Assembly (NCBI GenBank): GCA_039889245.1
Contig: JAZGVH010000002.1
Coordinates: 3,410,001 to 3,474,000 of the forward strand
Reading direction: 5' to 3'
Length of the DNA stretch: 64,000 nt
Origin: Dermatophilaceae bacterium Soc4.6
GTDB lineage: Bacteria > Actinomycetota > Actinomycetes > Actinomycetales > Dermatophilaceae
The notes under the pieces are model-generated. The model was not told where the DNA came from. It did not search any database and worked only from the letters and a program-made list of their open reading frames with translations. A program made the position numbers and the translations under genes. Below are positions 1 through 8,793 of the stretch, one piece after another. How positions within the stretch are numbered: the first letter of the stretch is position 1; each line of letters begins with the position of its first letter.

Positions 1-642
1 CAGGTCATGACCCCGACCAACGCCATCTGCAACCCGGCGCTGGCCTGCTACCAGGACTCCAACCCGTTCGGCGCGCCGAGCGCGGGTGACCCGGTCGGTG
101 CCAAGAAGGTGCTGACCGACGCCGGCATCACGACGCCGGTCCCGATCACCGTGGTCTACCGCAAGACGGCGACGGCCGACAAGGCCTACTCGGCGCTCAA
201 GCAGACCTGGGACCAGGGTGGCTTCAACACCACGCTCGAGGGCATCACGGACAAGTACTACCGCACCATCTCGAGTGCGGCGAGCAAGTCCAAGGACGTC
301 TTCTCGGCCGGCTGGGGTGCTGACTGGCCCTCCGGCTCGACCGACATCCCGCCGCTGTTCGACGGTCGGATCAACATCACGGCGACCAGCAGCAACCAGG
401 ACTACGGGTACTTCAACGACGACGCGGTCAACAAGGCCATCGACGCTGCGTACCTCATCTCGGACGCCGCTGAGCGTGAGAAGGCCTGGGGCGCCATCGA
501 CGCGATGATCGTCGCCGACGGTGGTGTCGTGCCGCTCGTCGCTCAGAAGTTCGTGTTCGTGGCCGGCTCCAACATCAAGAACTTCGAGATCAACTCGCTG
601 CTTGGTGGCTACGCCGACTTCGCGAACATCGCCGTCCAGTAA
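1..642 (+). CDS. Oligopeptide ABC transporter substrate-binding protein, 3' part
   Basis: This is the last 213 residues of a family 5 (SBP_bac_5) extracellular solute-binding protein; the reading frame is already open at base 1, so the signal peptide and N-terminal lobe lie outside the window. The segment FSAGWGADWPSGSTDI followed by an aromatic and Asp-rich stretch (NQDYGYFNDDAVNKAID) is typical of the C-terminal half of peptide and nickel binding proteins. It would capture a peptide-like ligand outside the membrane and pass it to the permease encoded next. It is followed 123 bp later by a DppB-like permease and two ATPases, so it belongs to that transporter. The ligand cannot be inferred. 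Confidence 0.88.
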   Translation, partial: QVMTPTNAICNPALACYQDSNPFGAPSAGDPVGAKKVLTDAGITTPVPITVVYRKTATADKAYSALKQTWDQGGFNTTLEGITDKYYRTISSAASKSKDVFSAGWGADWPSGSTDIPPLFDGRINITATSSNQDYGYFNDDAVNKAIDAAYLISDAAEREKAWGAIDAMIVADGGVVPLVAQKFVFVAGSNIKNFEINSLLGGYADFANIAVQ

Positions 643-765
643 GGACTGCTGAACGCTCCACCGTGCCAAGAGGGCGCCGGGTGAGGAGGCTTGCCTCCCC
701 ACCCGGCGTCCCTCCTGGCCTCCGCACGAGAGGGAGGAAGCGCGCCGTCCGGCGCCGCAGCACTC

Positions 766-1779
766 ATGTTCTTCTACATTCTCCGTCGGCTCGTCGCGCT
801 GGTCATCATGCTGGCGATCATCACCCTGACCACCTTCCTCGTCTTCTTCGCCTCCCCGATCGACCCCGCCTCGCTCACCTGCTCGAAGAACTGCACGCCA
901 GCGGTGATCGAGGGCAACCGGGTCAAGCTCGGCTTCGACAAGCCCATCCCTGTGCAGTACGCCACCTACCTCAAGGGCTTCTTCGTCGCGCGCGACTTCC
1001 CCGACGACCCGGCCCTGAAGAAGCTCAACCCGTCCGCTGTCTTCACGTGCGACGCGCCCTGCCTCGGCTACTCCACGCTCCAGGTCAGGGGCGTCACCGA
1101 CATCGTCAGGGAGGGTCTGCCGATCACCGCCTCGATCGCGGCCGGCGCCTTCGTCCTGTGGATCGTCTTCGGGGTCACCTTCGGTATCGTCGCCGCGCTC
1201 AACCGTGGCCGATGGCCCGACCGGCTCCTCGTGGGGATCAGCCTGGTCGGCTACTCCCTGCCCTCGTTCTTCATCGGCGAGCTCCTGCTGGTCTTCGTGG
1301 CCATCAAGTACCAGCTGGTGCCCATTCCGGCCTTCACCCCGTTGAGCCAGGACCCGGTGGCCTGGCTCCAGGGGATCTTCCTGCCCTCCGTGACCCTCGC
1401 GGCCGTCTACAGCGCCTCCTACGTGCGTCTCACCCGCGCCTACATGCTGGAGACCATGTCGGAGGACTACATCCGCACGGCCCGCGCCAAGGGCGTCAAG
1501 GAGTTGACCGTCGTGCGCCGCCACGGTCTGCGCGCTGCCCTGACGCCCATCGTCACGGCCGCCGGGCTCGACCTCGGCGGGCTGCTCGGTGGAGCCGTCA
1601 TCAGCGAGCAGGTCTTCTCCTTCAACGGGCTCGGCAAGATCGCGATCCTCGGCATCCAGCAGACCGACCTGCCGGTGATCGTCGGGGTCGTGCTCGTCGC
1701 GTCATTCTTCATCGTGTTCGCCAACCTCGTGGTGGACGTGCTCTACGGCGTCATCGACCCGCGTGTGCGGATGGCCTGA
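766..1779 (+). CDS. DppB-type peptide ABC transporter permease
   Basis: Inner-membrane permease of the peptide/nickel (DppB/OppB) family, 337 residues from the ATG chosen here. The N-terminus MFFYILRRLVALVIM is the standard start of this family, with the first membrane span at about residues 9-29. The cytoplasmic coupling loop is visible as YIRTARAKGV near residue 245, the EAA-like motif that docks on the ATPase. An in-frame ATG at 691 would add 25 residues that do not look like the family, so I prefer 766. No DppC-type second permease follows before the ATPase genes, although these importers normally use a B/C heterodimer; it may lie upstream of the binding protein, outside the window. Confidence 0.9.
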   Translation: MFFYILRRLVALVIMLAIITLTTFLVFFASPIDPASLTCSKNCTPAVIEGNRVKLGFDKPIPVQYATYLKGFFVARDFPDDPALKKLNPSAVFTCDAPCLGYSTLQVRGVTDIVREGLPITASIAAGAFVLWIVFGVTFGIVAALNRGRWPDRLLVGISLVGYSLPSFFIGELLLVFVAIKYQLVPIPAFTPLSQDPVAWLQGIFLPSVTLAAVYSASYVRLTRAYMLETMSEDYIRTARAKGVKELTVVRRHGLRAALTPIVTAAGLDLGGLLGGAVISEQVFSFNGLGKIAILGIQQTDLPVIVGVVLVASFFIVFANLVVDVLYGVIDPRVRMA

Positions 1780-1795
1780 GGCTAAGGACAACACC

Positions 1796-2872
1796 ATGAC
1801 CACCACCACGAGCCCCCGTGCAGCGTCGCCCGCCCCGTCGGGTGACGCCACCGCCTACCTCTCCCTGAGAGACGTCAAGGTGCACTTCCCGACCGACGAC
1901 GGCCTGGTCAAGGCCGTTGACGGCCTGTCCTTCGACCTCCAGCGGGGCAAGACGATCGGCATCGTCGGCGAGTCGGGCTCCGGCAAGTCGGTCACGAGCC
2001 AGGCCATCCTCGGTCTGCACCGGGGCACGAGGGCCCGGGCCTCCGGACAGGTGATCCTCGACGGCGAGGACCTGATGACCGTCAAGGACGAGCGCCTGCG
2101 GCAGCTGCGCGGCAACAGGATGGCCATGGTCTTCCAGGACCCCCTCTCGGCGCTGCACCCCTACTACACCGTGGGCTCCCAGATCGTCGAGGGGATCAGG
2201 GTCCACCACTCCGACATGTCGAAGTCGGCGGCCAAGAAGCGCGCCGTCGAGATGCTCGGTCGGGTGGGCATCCCCAGCCCGGCGCGCCGGGCCGACCAGT
2301 ATCCCCACGAGTTCTCCGGCGGCATGCGGCAGCGCGCCATGATCGCGATGGCCCTGGCCAACGACCCCTCGCTGCTGATCGCCGACGAGCCGACCACCGC
2401 GCTCGACGTGACGGTGCAGGCCCAGATCCTCGACCTGATGCGCGACCTGCAGCGCGAGTTCGGCTCGGCGATCATCATGATCACCCACGACCTCGGGGTC
2501 GTCGCCGAGATGGCTGACGACATCCTGGTGATGTACGGCGGCAAGGCGGTCGAGTACGGCCCGGTCAACGAGGTCTTCTACCGCCCGAGCCACCCCTACG
2601 CCTGGGGTCTGCTCACCTCGATGCCCCGCCTCGACCGGGCCCGCAAGGCGCGGCTCGACCCGGTGCCCGGCAACCCGCCGTCGCTGATCAACGTGCCGTC
2701 GGGGTGCGCCTTCCACCCGCGGTGCGCCTTCCGCGACCAGGTGTCGGACGACCGCTGCCGCACCACCGTGCCCGAGCTCCAAGAGTCCCAGCCGGGTCAC
2801 CTCGACCGGTGCCACCTGTCCACGGGCCAGCAGACGCAGCTGTTCGACTCCGTGATCAAGCCACGACTGTGA
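1796..2872 (+). CDS. Peptide ABC transporter ATP-binding protein (DppD-like)
   Basis: ATPase subunit of the oligopeptide importer, 358 residues. Walker A is GESGSGKS (around residue 61), the signature is FSGGMRQR, Walker B is LLIADEPTTALD, and the switch histidine is in ITHDLG. The C-terminal extension with Cys-containing GCAFHPRC is the oligopeptide_HPY domain typical of DppD/OppD. An upstream GTG at 1763 overlaps the permease stop, but the ATG at 1796 follows an AAGGA-like site and gives the usual length. The next ATPase starts 13 bp downstream; the two form the nucleotide-binding heterodimer. Confidence 0.93.
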   Translation: MTTTTSPRAASPAPSGDATAYLSLRDVKVHFPTDDGLVKAVDGLSFDLQRGKTIGIVGESGSGKSVTSQAILGLHRGTRARASGQVILDGEDLMTVKDERLRQLRGNRMAMVFQDPLSALHPYYTVGSQIVEGIRVHHSDMSKSAAKKRAVEMLGRVGIPSPARRADQYPHEFSGGMRQRAMIAMALANDPSLLIADEPTTALDVTVQAQILDLMRDLQREFGSAIIMITHDLGVVAEMADDILVMYGGKAVEYGPVNEVFYRPSHPYAWGLLTSMPRLDRARKARLDPVPGNPPSLINVPSGCAFHPRCAFRDQVSDDRCRTTVPELQESQPGHLDRCHLSTGQQTQLFDSVIKPRL

Positions 2873-2885
2873 GGAGGGGCCGGTC

Positions 2886-4028
2886 ATGAGCGAGCACCCC
2901 ACCCGCGGCACCGACGCGACCCACGAGCCGACCGACAAGGCGACGATGACCGACACCCCCTCGACCACGCAGGACGCCGCCCTCACCCGGCAGGACGGCC
3001 AGGTGGCGCAGGCCCTGCGGCCCTCACCCGCCCGCACGGGCACCCCCCTGCTGCGTCTGACCGACATGCAGAAGTACTTCCCGCAGTATCGCCAGACCCT
3101 CATCCGGCGTCCCGACGCGCCGGTGAAGGCCGTCGACGGTGTGTCGTTCGACCTCTACCCCCGCGAGACCGTCGGCCTCGTCGGCGAGTCGGGCTGCGGC
3201 AAGTCGACGGCCGGGCGCACCATGCTGCGACTGCTCGACCCCACCGGTGGGCGGATCGAGTTCGAGGGCCAGGACATCACGAGCGTCAAGGGCGACGATC
3301 TGCGGCTGATGCGTCGGCAGATGCAGATGGTCTTCCAGGACCCCTACGGCTCGCTCAACCCCCGCCAGACGGTCGGCTCGATCATCGCCGCGCCGTTCGA
3401 GATCCAGGGCATCAAGCCCGAGCAGGGCACCCGCAAGGCCGTCCAGGGTCTGATGGAGCGGGTCGGGCTCAACCCCGAGCACTACAACCGCTACCCACAC
3501 GAGTTCTCCGGTGGCCAGCGGCAGCGCATCGGTGTGGCCCGCGCGATCGCGCTCGAGCCGCAGCTCGTCGTGTGCGACGAGCCGGTCTCGGCGCTCGACG
3601 TCTCCATTCAGGCCCAGGTCATCAACCTGCTCGAGGACATCCAGCAGGAGTTCGGCATCGCCTACGTCTTCATCGCCCACGACCTGTCGGTGGTGCGCCA
3701 CATCTCCGACCGGGTGGTGGTGATGTATCTCGGCAAGATCATGGAGGACGCCCCCCGCGACACCCTCTACGAGGCGCCTCAGCACCCCTACACCCATGCG
3801 CTGCTCTCGGCCGTGCCGACGCCCGACCCGGCGCGGGAGTCGAAGAAGGAGCGCATCCTGCTCACGGGTGACCTGCCGTCGCCGCAGAACCCGCCGAGTG
3901 GCTGCGTCTTCCGCACCCGCTGCCCCAAGGCGCAGGACAAGTGCGCGTCCGAGCTGCCGCTCCCGGTCGAGGTGGCTCCCGGGCACCGGGTCGCCTGCCA
4001 CTTCCCCGAGGTGCGCAAGGTCATCTGA
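2886..4028 (+). CDS. Peptide ABC transporter ATP-binding protein (DppF-like)
   Basis: Second ATPase of the oligopeptide importer, 380 residues. Walker [10 protein letters not shown], signature [14 protein letters not shown], Walker [13 protein letters not shown] and the switch motif IAHDLSVV are all intact. The C-terminal Cys-rich segment [16 protein letters not shown] is the oligopeptide HPY domain. The first 45 or so residues are a low-complexity Thr/Asp/Pro-rich leader not needed for the fold, so a start at 2946 is possible; the ATG at 2886 has a good GAGGAGGGG ribosome site and is preferred. Last gene of the transporter operon; mshB begins 12 bp later and may be co-transcribed. Confidence 0.93.
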   Translation: MSEHPTRGTDATHEPTDKATMTDTPSTTQDAALTRQDGQVAQALRPSPARTGTPLLRLTDMQKYFPQYRQTLIRRPDAPVKAVDGVSFDLYPRETVGLVGESGCGKSTAGRTMLRLLDPTGGRIEFEGQDITSVKGDDLRLMRRQMQMVFQDPYGSLNPRQTVGSIIAAPFEIQGIKPEQGTRKAVQGLMERVGLNPEHYNRYPHEFSGGQRQRIGVARAIALEPQLVVCDEPVSALDVSIQAQVINLLEDIQQEFGIAYVFIAHDLSVVRHISDRVVVMYLGKIMEDAPRDTLYEAPQHPYTHALLSAVPTPDPARESKKERILLTGDLPSPQNPPSGCVFRTRCPKAQDKCASELPLPVEVAPGHRVACHFPEVRKVI

Positions 4029-4040
4029 GAAGCGCCCGCC

Positions 4041-4982
4041 GTGACGCGTCTGCTCTTCGTCCACGCCCACCCCGACGACGAGACCCTGACCTGCGGGGTG
4101 ACCATGGCCCACCACGTCGACCTCGGCGACGAGGTGCACGTGCTCACCGCGACGCTGGGTGAGGAGGGCGAGGTCATCCCGCCCGAGCTCGCCCATCTCG
4201 AGGGAGCGACGGGCGACCCCCTCGGGCCCTGGCGGCGCGAGGAGCTGCGTGAGGCCATGCGCCGCCTCGGGGTGGACCACCACGTGCTCGGGGAGGACCC
4301 CGGCGCCGGGGTCCTCTCGCGCTACCGCGACAGTGGCATGGCCGGTATGCCGGGTGCCCAGCACCCGCGCGCCTTCGCCCGCGCCCCGGTGGCGGAGGCG
4401 GCGGCTCTCGTCGCCGAGCACGTGCGGGCGCTCCGGCCGGACGTCGTCGTGACCTACGACCCGCAGGGGGGCTACGGCCACCCCGACCACATCCAGACCC
4501 ACCGGGTGACCCGCGCCGCGCTCGCCCGGCTCGCCGCGCTCGACGACCCGGCCCAGCCCGGGCGTGCCTTCGAGATCCGCACACCCCTCACCTGGGCGCA
4601 GCAGGACCGGGCCTGGGTGCGCGAGCACGTCGTGCCCGGCACGCACGGGGAGTCCGCCCGCCGGCGCCTGGTCCTGCCCGACGCCGACGCCCTCAACCCG
4701 GTCGGCGTCGTCGACGACGACCGCGTGAGCCACATCGTGGTGTCCCCGGACTCGACGCAGCGTCAGGCTCTCGCGCTGCAGGCCCACGCCACCCAGCTGG
4801 TCGTCTACCGCACCCACGCACCCTCGCCGACGGCGGGCACCCCGTTCTTCGCCCTCAGCAATGAGGTGGCGACCCGCCTCCCCGGGCGCGAGGGCTTCGG
4901 GCGCGTCGACCCGGGGTCCTGGGCCGACGTGTCCCGACCGTCGTCGTCCGACGCCTGGTCGGCGGGCTTGGTCGCGGAGTGA
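4041..4982 (+). CDS. mshB: N-acetyl-GlcN-Ins deacetylase, mycothiol biosynthesis
   Basis: Zinc-dependent deacetylase of the LmbE/PIG-L family, 313 residues, GTG start. It removes acetate from N-acetylglucosaminyl-inositol, the second enzymatic step towards mycothiol, the main low-molecular-weight thiol of actinobacteria. The metal and catalytic motif HPDDE is at residues 10-14 and the third zinc ligand lies in GGYGHPDH at His147, the same number as known for mycobacterial MshB. The close relative Mca (mycothiol S-conjugate amidase) shares these motifs; length and context favour MshB. It sits immediately after the peptide transporter, and the mycoredoxin near 63.6 kb uses the product. Confidence 0.88.
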   Translation: MTRLLFVHAHPDDETLTCGVTMAHHVDLGDEVHVLTATLGEEGEVIPPELAHLEGATGDPLGPWRREELREAMRRLGVDHHVLGEDPGAGVLSRYRDSGMAGMPGAQHPRAFARAPVAEAAALVAEHVRALRPDVVVTYDPQGGYGHPDHIQTHRVTRAALARLAALDDPAQPGRAFEIRTPLTWAQQDRAWVREHVVPGTHGESARRRLVLPDADALNPVGVVDDDRVSHIVVSPDSTQRQALALQAHATQLVVYRTHAPSPTAGTPFFALSNEVATRLPGREGFGRVDPGSWADVSRPSSSDAWSAGLVAE

Positions 4983-5014
4983 GCGGACGGCATCGGGGCG
5001 CACCGGACATGCGG

Positions 5015-5020
5015 AACAAT
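5015..5020 (+). promoter_or_regulatory. Possible leaderless -10 element (flavin reductase)
   Basis: AACAAT lies six bases before the GTG at 5027, fitting the xAxxxT pattern seen before many starts in this window. It is the reason for choosing 5027 over the two upstream starts. Confidence 0.35.
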
Positions 5021-5026
5021 GACCAG

Positions 5027-5524
5027 GTGACCCTCACCCCTCCGACCTCTGACGCCTTCCGTCAGGCCATGGGCCGGTTCGCCACCGGGGTCACGGTCGT
5101 GACCACCCGCACCGGCGACCTCGACCACGCGATGACCGCCAACGGCGTGCTCTCGGTCTCGCTCGACCCGATGCTCCTGCTGGTCTCGGTGGAGCAGGAG
5201 GCGCGCTGGCACGACGCGGTCCTGGGAGCCGGTCGCTTCGGGGTCAGCATCCTCGCCGCCGCCGACCGAGCCACGGCGCTCTGGCTGGCCACCCGCGGCC
5301 GGCCGCTGCACGAGCAGCTCGCCCGCGTGCCCCACACGCGGGGTGAGGCGACGGGTGTGGCGCTGCTCGGCAACGCCTTGGCAACGATTGAGTGTCAGAC
5401 CGTCAACACCGTGCCTGCAGGCGACCACACCCTCGTGGTGGGCGAAGTACTCTCCGTAGAGATCGCCGACCATCCGGGTGACGCCCTCCTCTTCTACCGA
5501 GGCGGCTTCGCCTCCCTGGCCTGA
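5027..5524 (+). CDS. Flavin reductase family protein
   Basis: FMN-binding split-barrel protein of the flavin reductase (HpaC-like) family, 165 residues from the GTG chosen. The family hallmark [17 protein letters not shown] opens the protein, and the barrel core [18 protein letters not shown] and [10 protein letters not shown] follow. Such proteins use NAD(P)H to reduce free flavin for a partner oxygenase, but no monooxygenase is adjacent, so the partner is unknown. Alternative in-frame starts are an ATG at 5009 and a GTG at 4979 that would overlap the mshB stop by four bases; the latter would suggest translational coupling. Confidence 0.82.
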   Translation: MTLTPPTSDAFRQAMGRFATGVTVVTTRTGDLDHAMTANGVLSVSLDPMLLLVSVEQEARWHDAVLGAGRFGVSILAAADRATALWLATRGRPLHEQLARVPHTRGEATGVALLGNALATIECQTVNTVPAGDHTLVVGEVLSVEIADHPGDALLFYRGGFASLA

Positions 5525-5547
5525 GACCCTCCGAGGGGGACACCACC

Positions 5548-7236
5548 GTGGCAGCCGACGACACGCGCGCCACCTGGCTGCGCCTGCTCGCGGCGGTCCT
5601 CGTCGTCGGTGCGGCCTATGTGGCCCTCGCCGTCGTGGTGGGTCGTCAGGTGCCGTCGCGGGCCAGCGTCGAGGGGGTCGGCGTCGGGGGCATGACCCCG
5701 ACCGCGGCGTCGGCCGTGCTCAAGCAGAAGCTCGCGCAACGCGCGTCGGACCCGATCGTCGTCAACGTCGGCGACACCGGGCGCACGGTGCGGATCGACC
5801 CGAGCTCGTCGGGCTTGTCCCTCGACGTCGACCGCACGCTCGCCGACATGTCGGGCTTCACGCTCGACCCGGTGCGGATCTGGCAGCACCTCACCGGTGG
5901 GATGCACCGGCCGGTCGCCACGTCGGTGGACACCGCGAAGCTCACCGAGGCGGTGCGCTCCGGGGCCACGACGGTCGAGACCCCGGCGCGCGACGGCACC
6001 GTCACCTTCCCTGGCGGGAGGGTGGCCGTGACGCCGGCCCAGGACGGCACCTCCGTCGACGTCGCCGACCTCGTCCGCCGGATCGCCGCAGGCTACCCGC
6101 ACACCCCGTCGCTGCTGGCCAGGGTGCGTACGGCCGCACCCGCCGTGACCCAGGCCAAGGTCGAGGCGGCGGTCACCTCGTTCGCGCGGCCGGCGATGTC
6201 GGCGCCGGTCTCGCTGGTGCTGGGCGACCGCACGCTGCCGCTCGTGCCCACGCAGCTCGCCCCCATGCTCTCGATGACGCCCGACGACGACGGCACCCTG
6301 CGCCCGACCATCGACCGTCCGAGCGTCACGGCCCTGGTGACCGGGCTGGCCAGGACGGTCCTGCCGGCGGCGAAGGACGCCAGCCTGATTTTCACGGGCG
6401 CCTCCCCGACGGTCGTGCCGGGGGTCGACGGGCTGACCGTCGACACCCGCACGGTGCCCGACCTCGTGCTCGCCGCCCTCACCGACCCCTCCCGCACCGC
6501 GCGCCCCCGCACGACGGCTGCGGCCCCCGCCTTCACCACGGCGAAGGCCAGGGCCCTCGGCGTGAAGGAGGTCATCGCGAGCTTCGACTCGACCTTCCCG
6601 GTCAACCCCTCGCGCACCGCCAACCTCGTGGCCGCCTCCTCCGCGATCGACGGCACACTGGTCAGGCCGGGAGAGACGTTCTCCCTCAACGGGATCCTTG
6701 GTGAGCGCACCGCCGACAAGGGATACCAGGAGGGGTATGTCATCGAGGGGGGAAGGCTGGTCAAGGGCACGGGTGGGGGCATCTCGCAGGTCTCGACGGT
6801 CGTCTACAACCTGGCGTGGAGCGCGGCGACCGAGCTCGTCGAGCACACCGCCCACTCGTTCTACATCTCCCGCTACCCCGAAGGGCGCGAGGCGACGGTC
6901 TACTGGCCGACGATCGACAACAAGTGGAAGAACACCAGCCCCTACGGGATGTACGTGCAGATGTATGTCGCCGACAACCAGGTGCACGGTCGCATCTGGA
7001 GCACCAAGGTCTACGACGTGAGGTCAGAGAAGGGCCCGCGCAGCAACATCCGCACCGGCGCCACCTTCAGCGACGACACCGTCGCCTGCGTGCCGCAGCC
7101 CGGCAGTCCCGGCTTCGACGTCACCGTCACGCGGGTGATCTCGCTGAAGGGCAAGGCGGTGCGGTCGGAGCCCTACACGACGAAGTACGACCCGCAGGAC
7201 ACGATCACCTGCACCAACCCCGACCACGCGCGCTAG
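5548..7236 (+). CDS. VanW-family membrane-anchored cell-wall protein
   Basis: A 562-residue protein with one N-terminal membrane span (about residues 11-31) and a large extracytoplasmic part. Residues 35-330 look like repeated peptidoglycan-binding-like (PG_binding_4/YoaR) domains, e.g. VEGVGVGGMTPTAA. The VanW domain follows, with GETFSLN at about residue 374 and GTGGGISQVST at about 407. VanW proteins occur in vancomycin-resistance clusters, but most members, like this one, lie outside them and their biochemical role is unknown. GTG start. No van genes are nearby, so resistance should not be inferred. It converges with the GNAT gene, overlapping its stop by four bases. Confidence 0.85.
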   Translation: MAADDTRATWLRLLAAVLVVGAAYVALAVVVGRQVPSRASVEGVGVGGMTPTAASAVLKQKLAQRASDPIVVNVGDTGRTVRIDPSSSGLSLDVDRTLADMSGFTLDPVRIWQHLTGGMHRPVATSVDTAKLTEAVRSGATTVETPARDGTVTFPGGRVAVTPAQDGTSVDVADLVRRIAAGYPHTPSLLARVRTAAPAVTQAKVEAAVTSFARPAMSAPVSLVLGDRTLPLVPTQLAPMLSMTPDDDGTLRPTIDRPSVTALVTGLARTVLPAAKDASLIFTGASPTVVPGVDGLTVDTRTVPDLVLAALTDPSRTARPRTTAAAPAFTTAKARALGVKEVIASFDSTFPVNPSRTANLVAASSAIDGTLVRPGETFSLNGILGERTADKGYQEGYVIEGGRLVKGTGGGISQVSTVVYNLAWSAATELVEHTAHSFYISRYPEGREATVYWPTIDNKWKNTSPYGMYVQMYVADNQVHGRIWSTKVYDVRSEKGPRSNIRTGATFSDDTVACVPQPGSPGFDVTVTRVISLKGKAVRSEPYTTKYDPQDTITCTNPDHAR

Positions 7237-8342
7237 CGGCGAGGGGCGGGCGGGTCCAGGTAGACGTAGGCGTGGTGCGTGCTGAAGCCGAGGCCGGTGT
7301 AGAGCGCCTGGGCGGCGGTGTTCCCCGCCTCGACCTGAAGGTACATCGACGTCATCGCGTGGTCGCGGGCGAGCGTGGCCAAGGCCGACATGAGGGTGAC
7401 GGCCAGCCCCTGCCGCCGCTGCAGCGGGTCGACCCAGACGGCGTGGAGGCCGGCCCACCCGGGGTGCACCGACATCCGGGCCACGGCCGTGAGGCGGCCG
7501 GGGGCCCCGGTGCTGGCGAAGAGCTGGCCCGGGGAGCCCGTCAGCACCTGCTCGGTCACCCCGGGCAGGATGCTGCGCTGTCGCGCGTACGCCACCAGCC
7601 AGTCGGCGCTCAGGGCCGCGTCGACCTCGACGGGCGGCGCATCCGCCCGCAGCGGCGGGACGGCAGCGGTGGCCCCCGTCATGGTCAGCGTCGGCTGCAC
7701 CGGCTGGTAGCCGCGCCCGAGCAGCTCGACGCCGAGCGGGTGGGCGGCGACGAGGGTGCGCAGGGCCAGCGGCTCACCCAGCTCGGCCGGCCCCGTCGGA
7801 GCCGAGTCGTCGCCGCTGCGGGGCAGGTCGAGGTGGACCCGAGGCGGGAGCCCACGGGCGGCGTACCAGCGCTCGACCTGGTCGACGGCGTCGGTGAGCG
7901 GTAGCCCTGGGTCGCCAGACGGCAGCAGGCTGTTGCCTCGACCGGTGAAGCCGGACGACGCCCGCAGCAGCCACCCCCCGAGCTCTGCCGACTCGACCGC
8001 GGGCCACCCCTGCGCCATCAGGCGCCCGAGGTCGGCGACGCCGACCGCCCGGTGCGGGCGGCCGGGCCGCTCCTGCCGGGGCGGGATCTCGCGCACGGCC
8101 ACGACGACCTCCCGGGCCACGGTGACCGGCCCCTCGGTGGTCTCGAGGGTCACCGACGCGTCGTCGACCGCCGACACGATACCCACGACATCGCTCAGCG
8201 ACGGGGCCGATCCGGGAGGCAGCCGGTGACGCACGACCACGCGGGCCCCCGGTCGGAGGGGGTGCGGCACGGGGACGGCTGGCTGCACGGGGTCTCCATC
8301 GGTGGTCGGCGTGTGCCGGGGGTGGCCCCAGAGGAAGTCCAT
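7233..8342 (-). CDS. GNAT acetyltransferase with SH3-like N-terminus (Rv0428c/CG3035 type)
   Basis: A 369-residue protein: an N-terminal SH3-like barrel (about residues 25-90, PLRPGARVVVRHRLPPG) followed by a GNAT fold. The acetyl-CoA pyrophosphate loop is RRQGLA near residue 308, and the final strand reads YTGLGFSTHHAYVYL. This two-domain design is that of mycobacterial Rv0428c and of proteins annotated as N-acetylglutamate synthase of the CG3035 family; whether this one acetylates glutamate for arginine synthesis is not established from sequence. It is transcribed divergently from fdxA across about 110 bp. Confidence 0.8.
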   Translation of the reverse strand: MDFLWGHPRHTPTTDGDPVQPAVPVPHPLRPGARVVVRHRLPPGSAPSLSDVVGIVSAVDDASVTLETTEGPVTVAREVVVAVREIPPRQERPGRPHRAVGVADLGRLMAQGWPAVESAELGGWLLRASSGFTGRGNSLLPSGDPGLPLTDAVDQVERWYAARGLPPRVHLDLPRSGDDSAPTGPAELGEPLALRTLVAAHPLGVELLGRGYQPVQPTLTMTGATAAVPPLRADAPPVEVDAALSADWLVAYARQRSILPGVTEQVLTGSPGQLFASTGAPGRLTAVARMSVHPGWAGLHAVWVDPLQRRQGLAVTLMSALATLARDHAMTSMYLQVEAGNTAAQALYTGLGFSTHHAYVYLDPPAPRR

Positions 8343-8355
8343 GGCCCGGACTCGG

Positions 8356-8362
8356 CATAATA
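8356..8362. promoter_or_regulatory. Divergent GNAT / fdxA promoter element
   Basis: The AT-rich heptamer CATAATA stands out in the GC-rich gap. Read on the plus strand CATAAT is a good -10 for fdxA with an 80-90 nt leader; read on the minus strand TATTAT is a -10 for the GNAT gene. One core may serve both directions. No clear -35 is visible. Confidence 0.45.
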
Positions 8363-8450
8363 GATGTCAGCCAGTGCACCACCAGGAGCACCATCCGGAG
8401 CAGGGCTCGCGCCCGCCTCCAGCCCGTCTCGCGCTAAGGACCCACACCCC

Positions 8451-8777
8451 ATGACCTACGTGATCGCCCAGCCCTGTGTCGACCTCAAGGACAAGGCGTG
8501 CATCGAGGAGTGCCCGGTCGACTGCATCTACGAAGGGGAGCGGTCCCTCTACATCCACCCCGACGAGTGCGTCGACTGCGGTGCGTGCGAGCCGGTCTGC
8601 CCCGTGGAGGCCATCTACTACGAGGACGACACCCCGGCCGAGTGGGCCGACTACTACAAGGCCAACGTCGAGTTCTTCGACGACCTCGGCAGCCCGGGCG
8701 GCGCGGCCAAGCTCGGCATGATCGCCAAGGACCACCCCCTCATCGCGGCCCTGCCCCCGCAGGAGCACTCCGAGTGA
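8451..8777 (+). CDS. fdxA: 7Fe ferredoxin FdxA
   Basis: A 108-residue low-potential ferredoxin with one 3Fe-4S and one 4Fe-4S cluster. Eight cysteines are visible: C9, C17, C21 and C25 in the first motif (CIEECPVDC) and C40, C43, C46 and C50 in the second (CVDCGACEPVC). The acidic C-terminal tail (residues 58-108) is typical of the FdxA family in actinobacteria. It carries electrons for redox enzymes in the cytosol; in mycobacteria FdxA is the common partner of cytochromes P450 and other oxidoreductases. The ATG at 8451 gives the standard N-terminus MTYVIAQPC; the upstream open frame is not conserved-looking. dapC follows after 16 bp. Confidence 0.95.
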   Translation: MTYVIAQPCVDLKDKACIEECPVDCIYEGERSLYIHPDECVDCGACEPVCPVEAIYYEDDTPAEWADYYKANVEFFDDLGSPGGAAKLGMIAKDHPLIAALPPQEHSE

Positions 8778-8793
8778 CCGCAGCGGCGCGCGC

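Noticed and set aside
3024-5003. Long minus-strand frame opposite the transporter and mshB
   Set aside because: Composition (Arg, Gly, Val, Asp repeats) is that of a third-position GC shadow; all sense genes there are clear.
5548-7236. Vancomycin resistance from the VanW name
   Set aside because: VanW proteins are widespread and no vanHAX-type genes are present.
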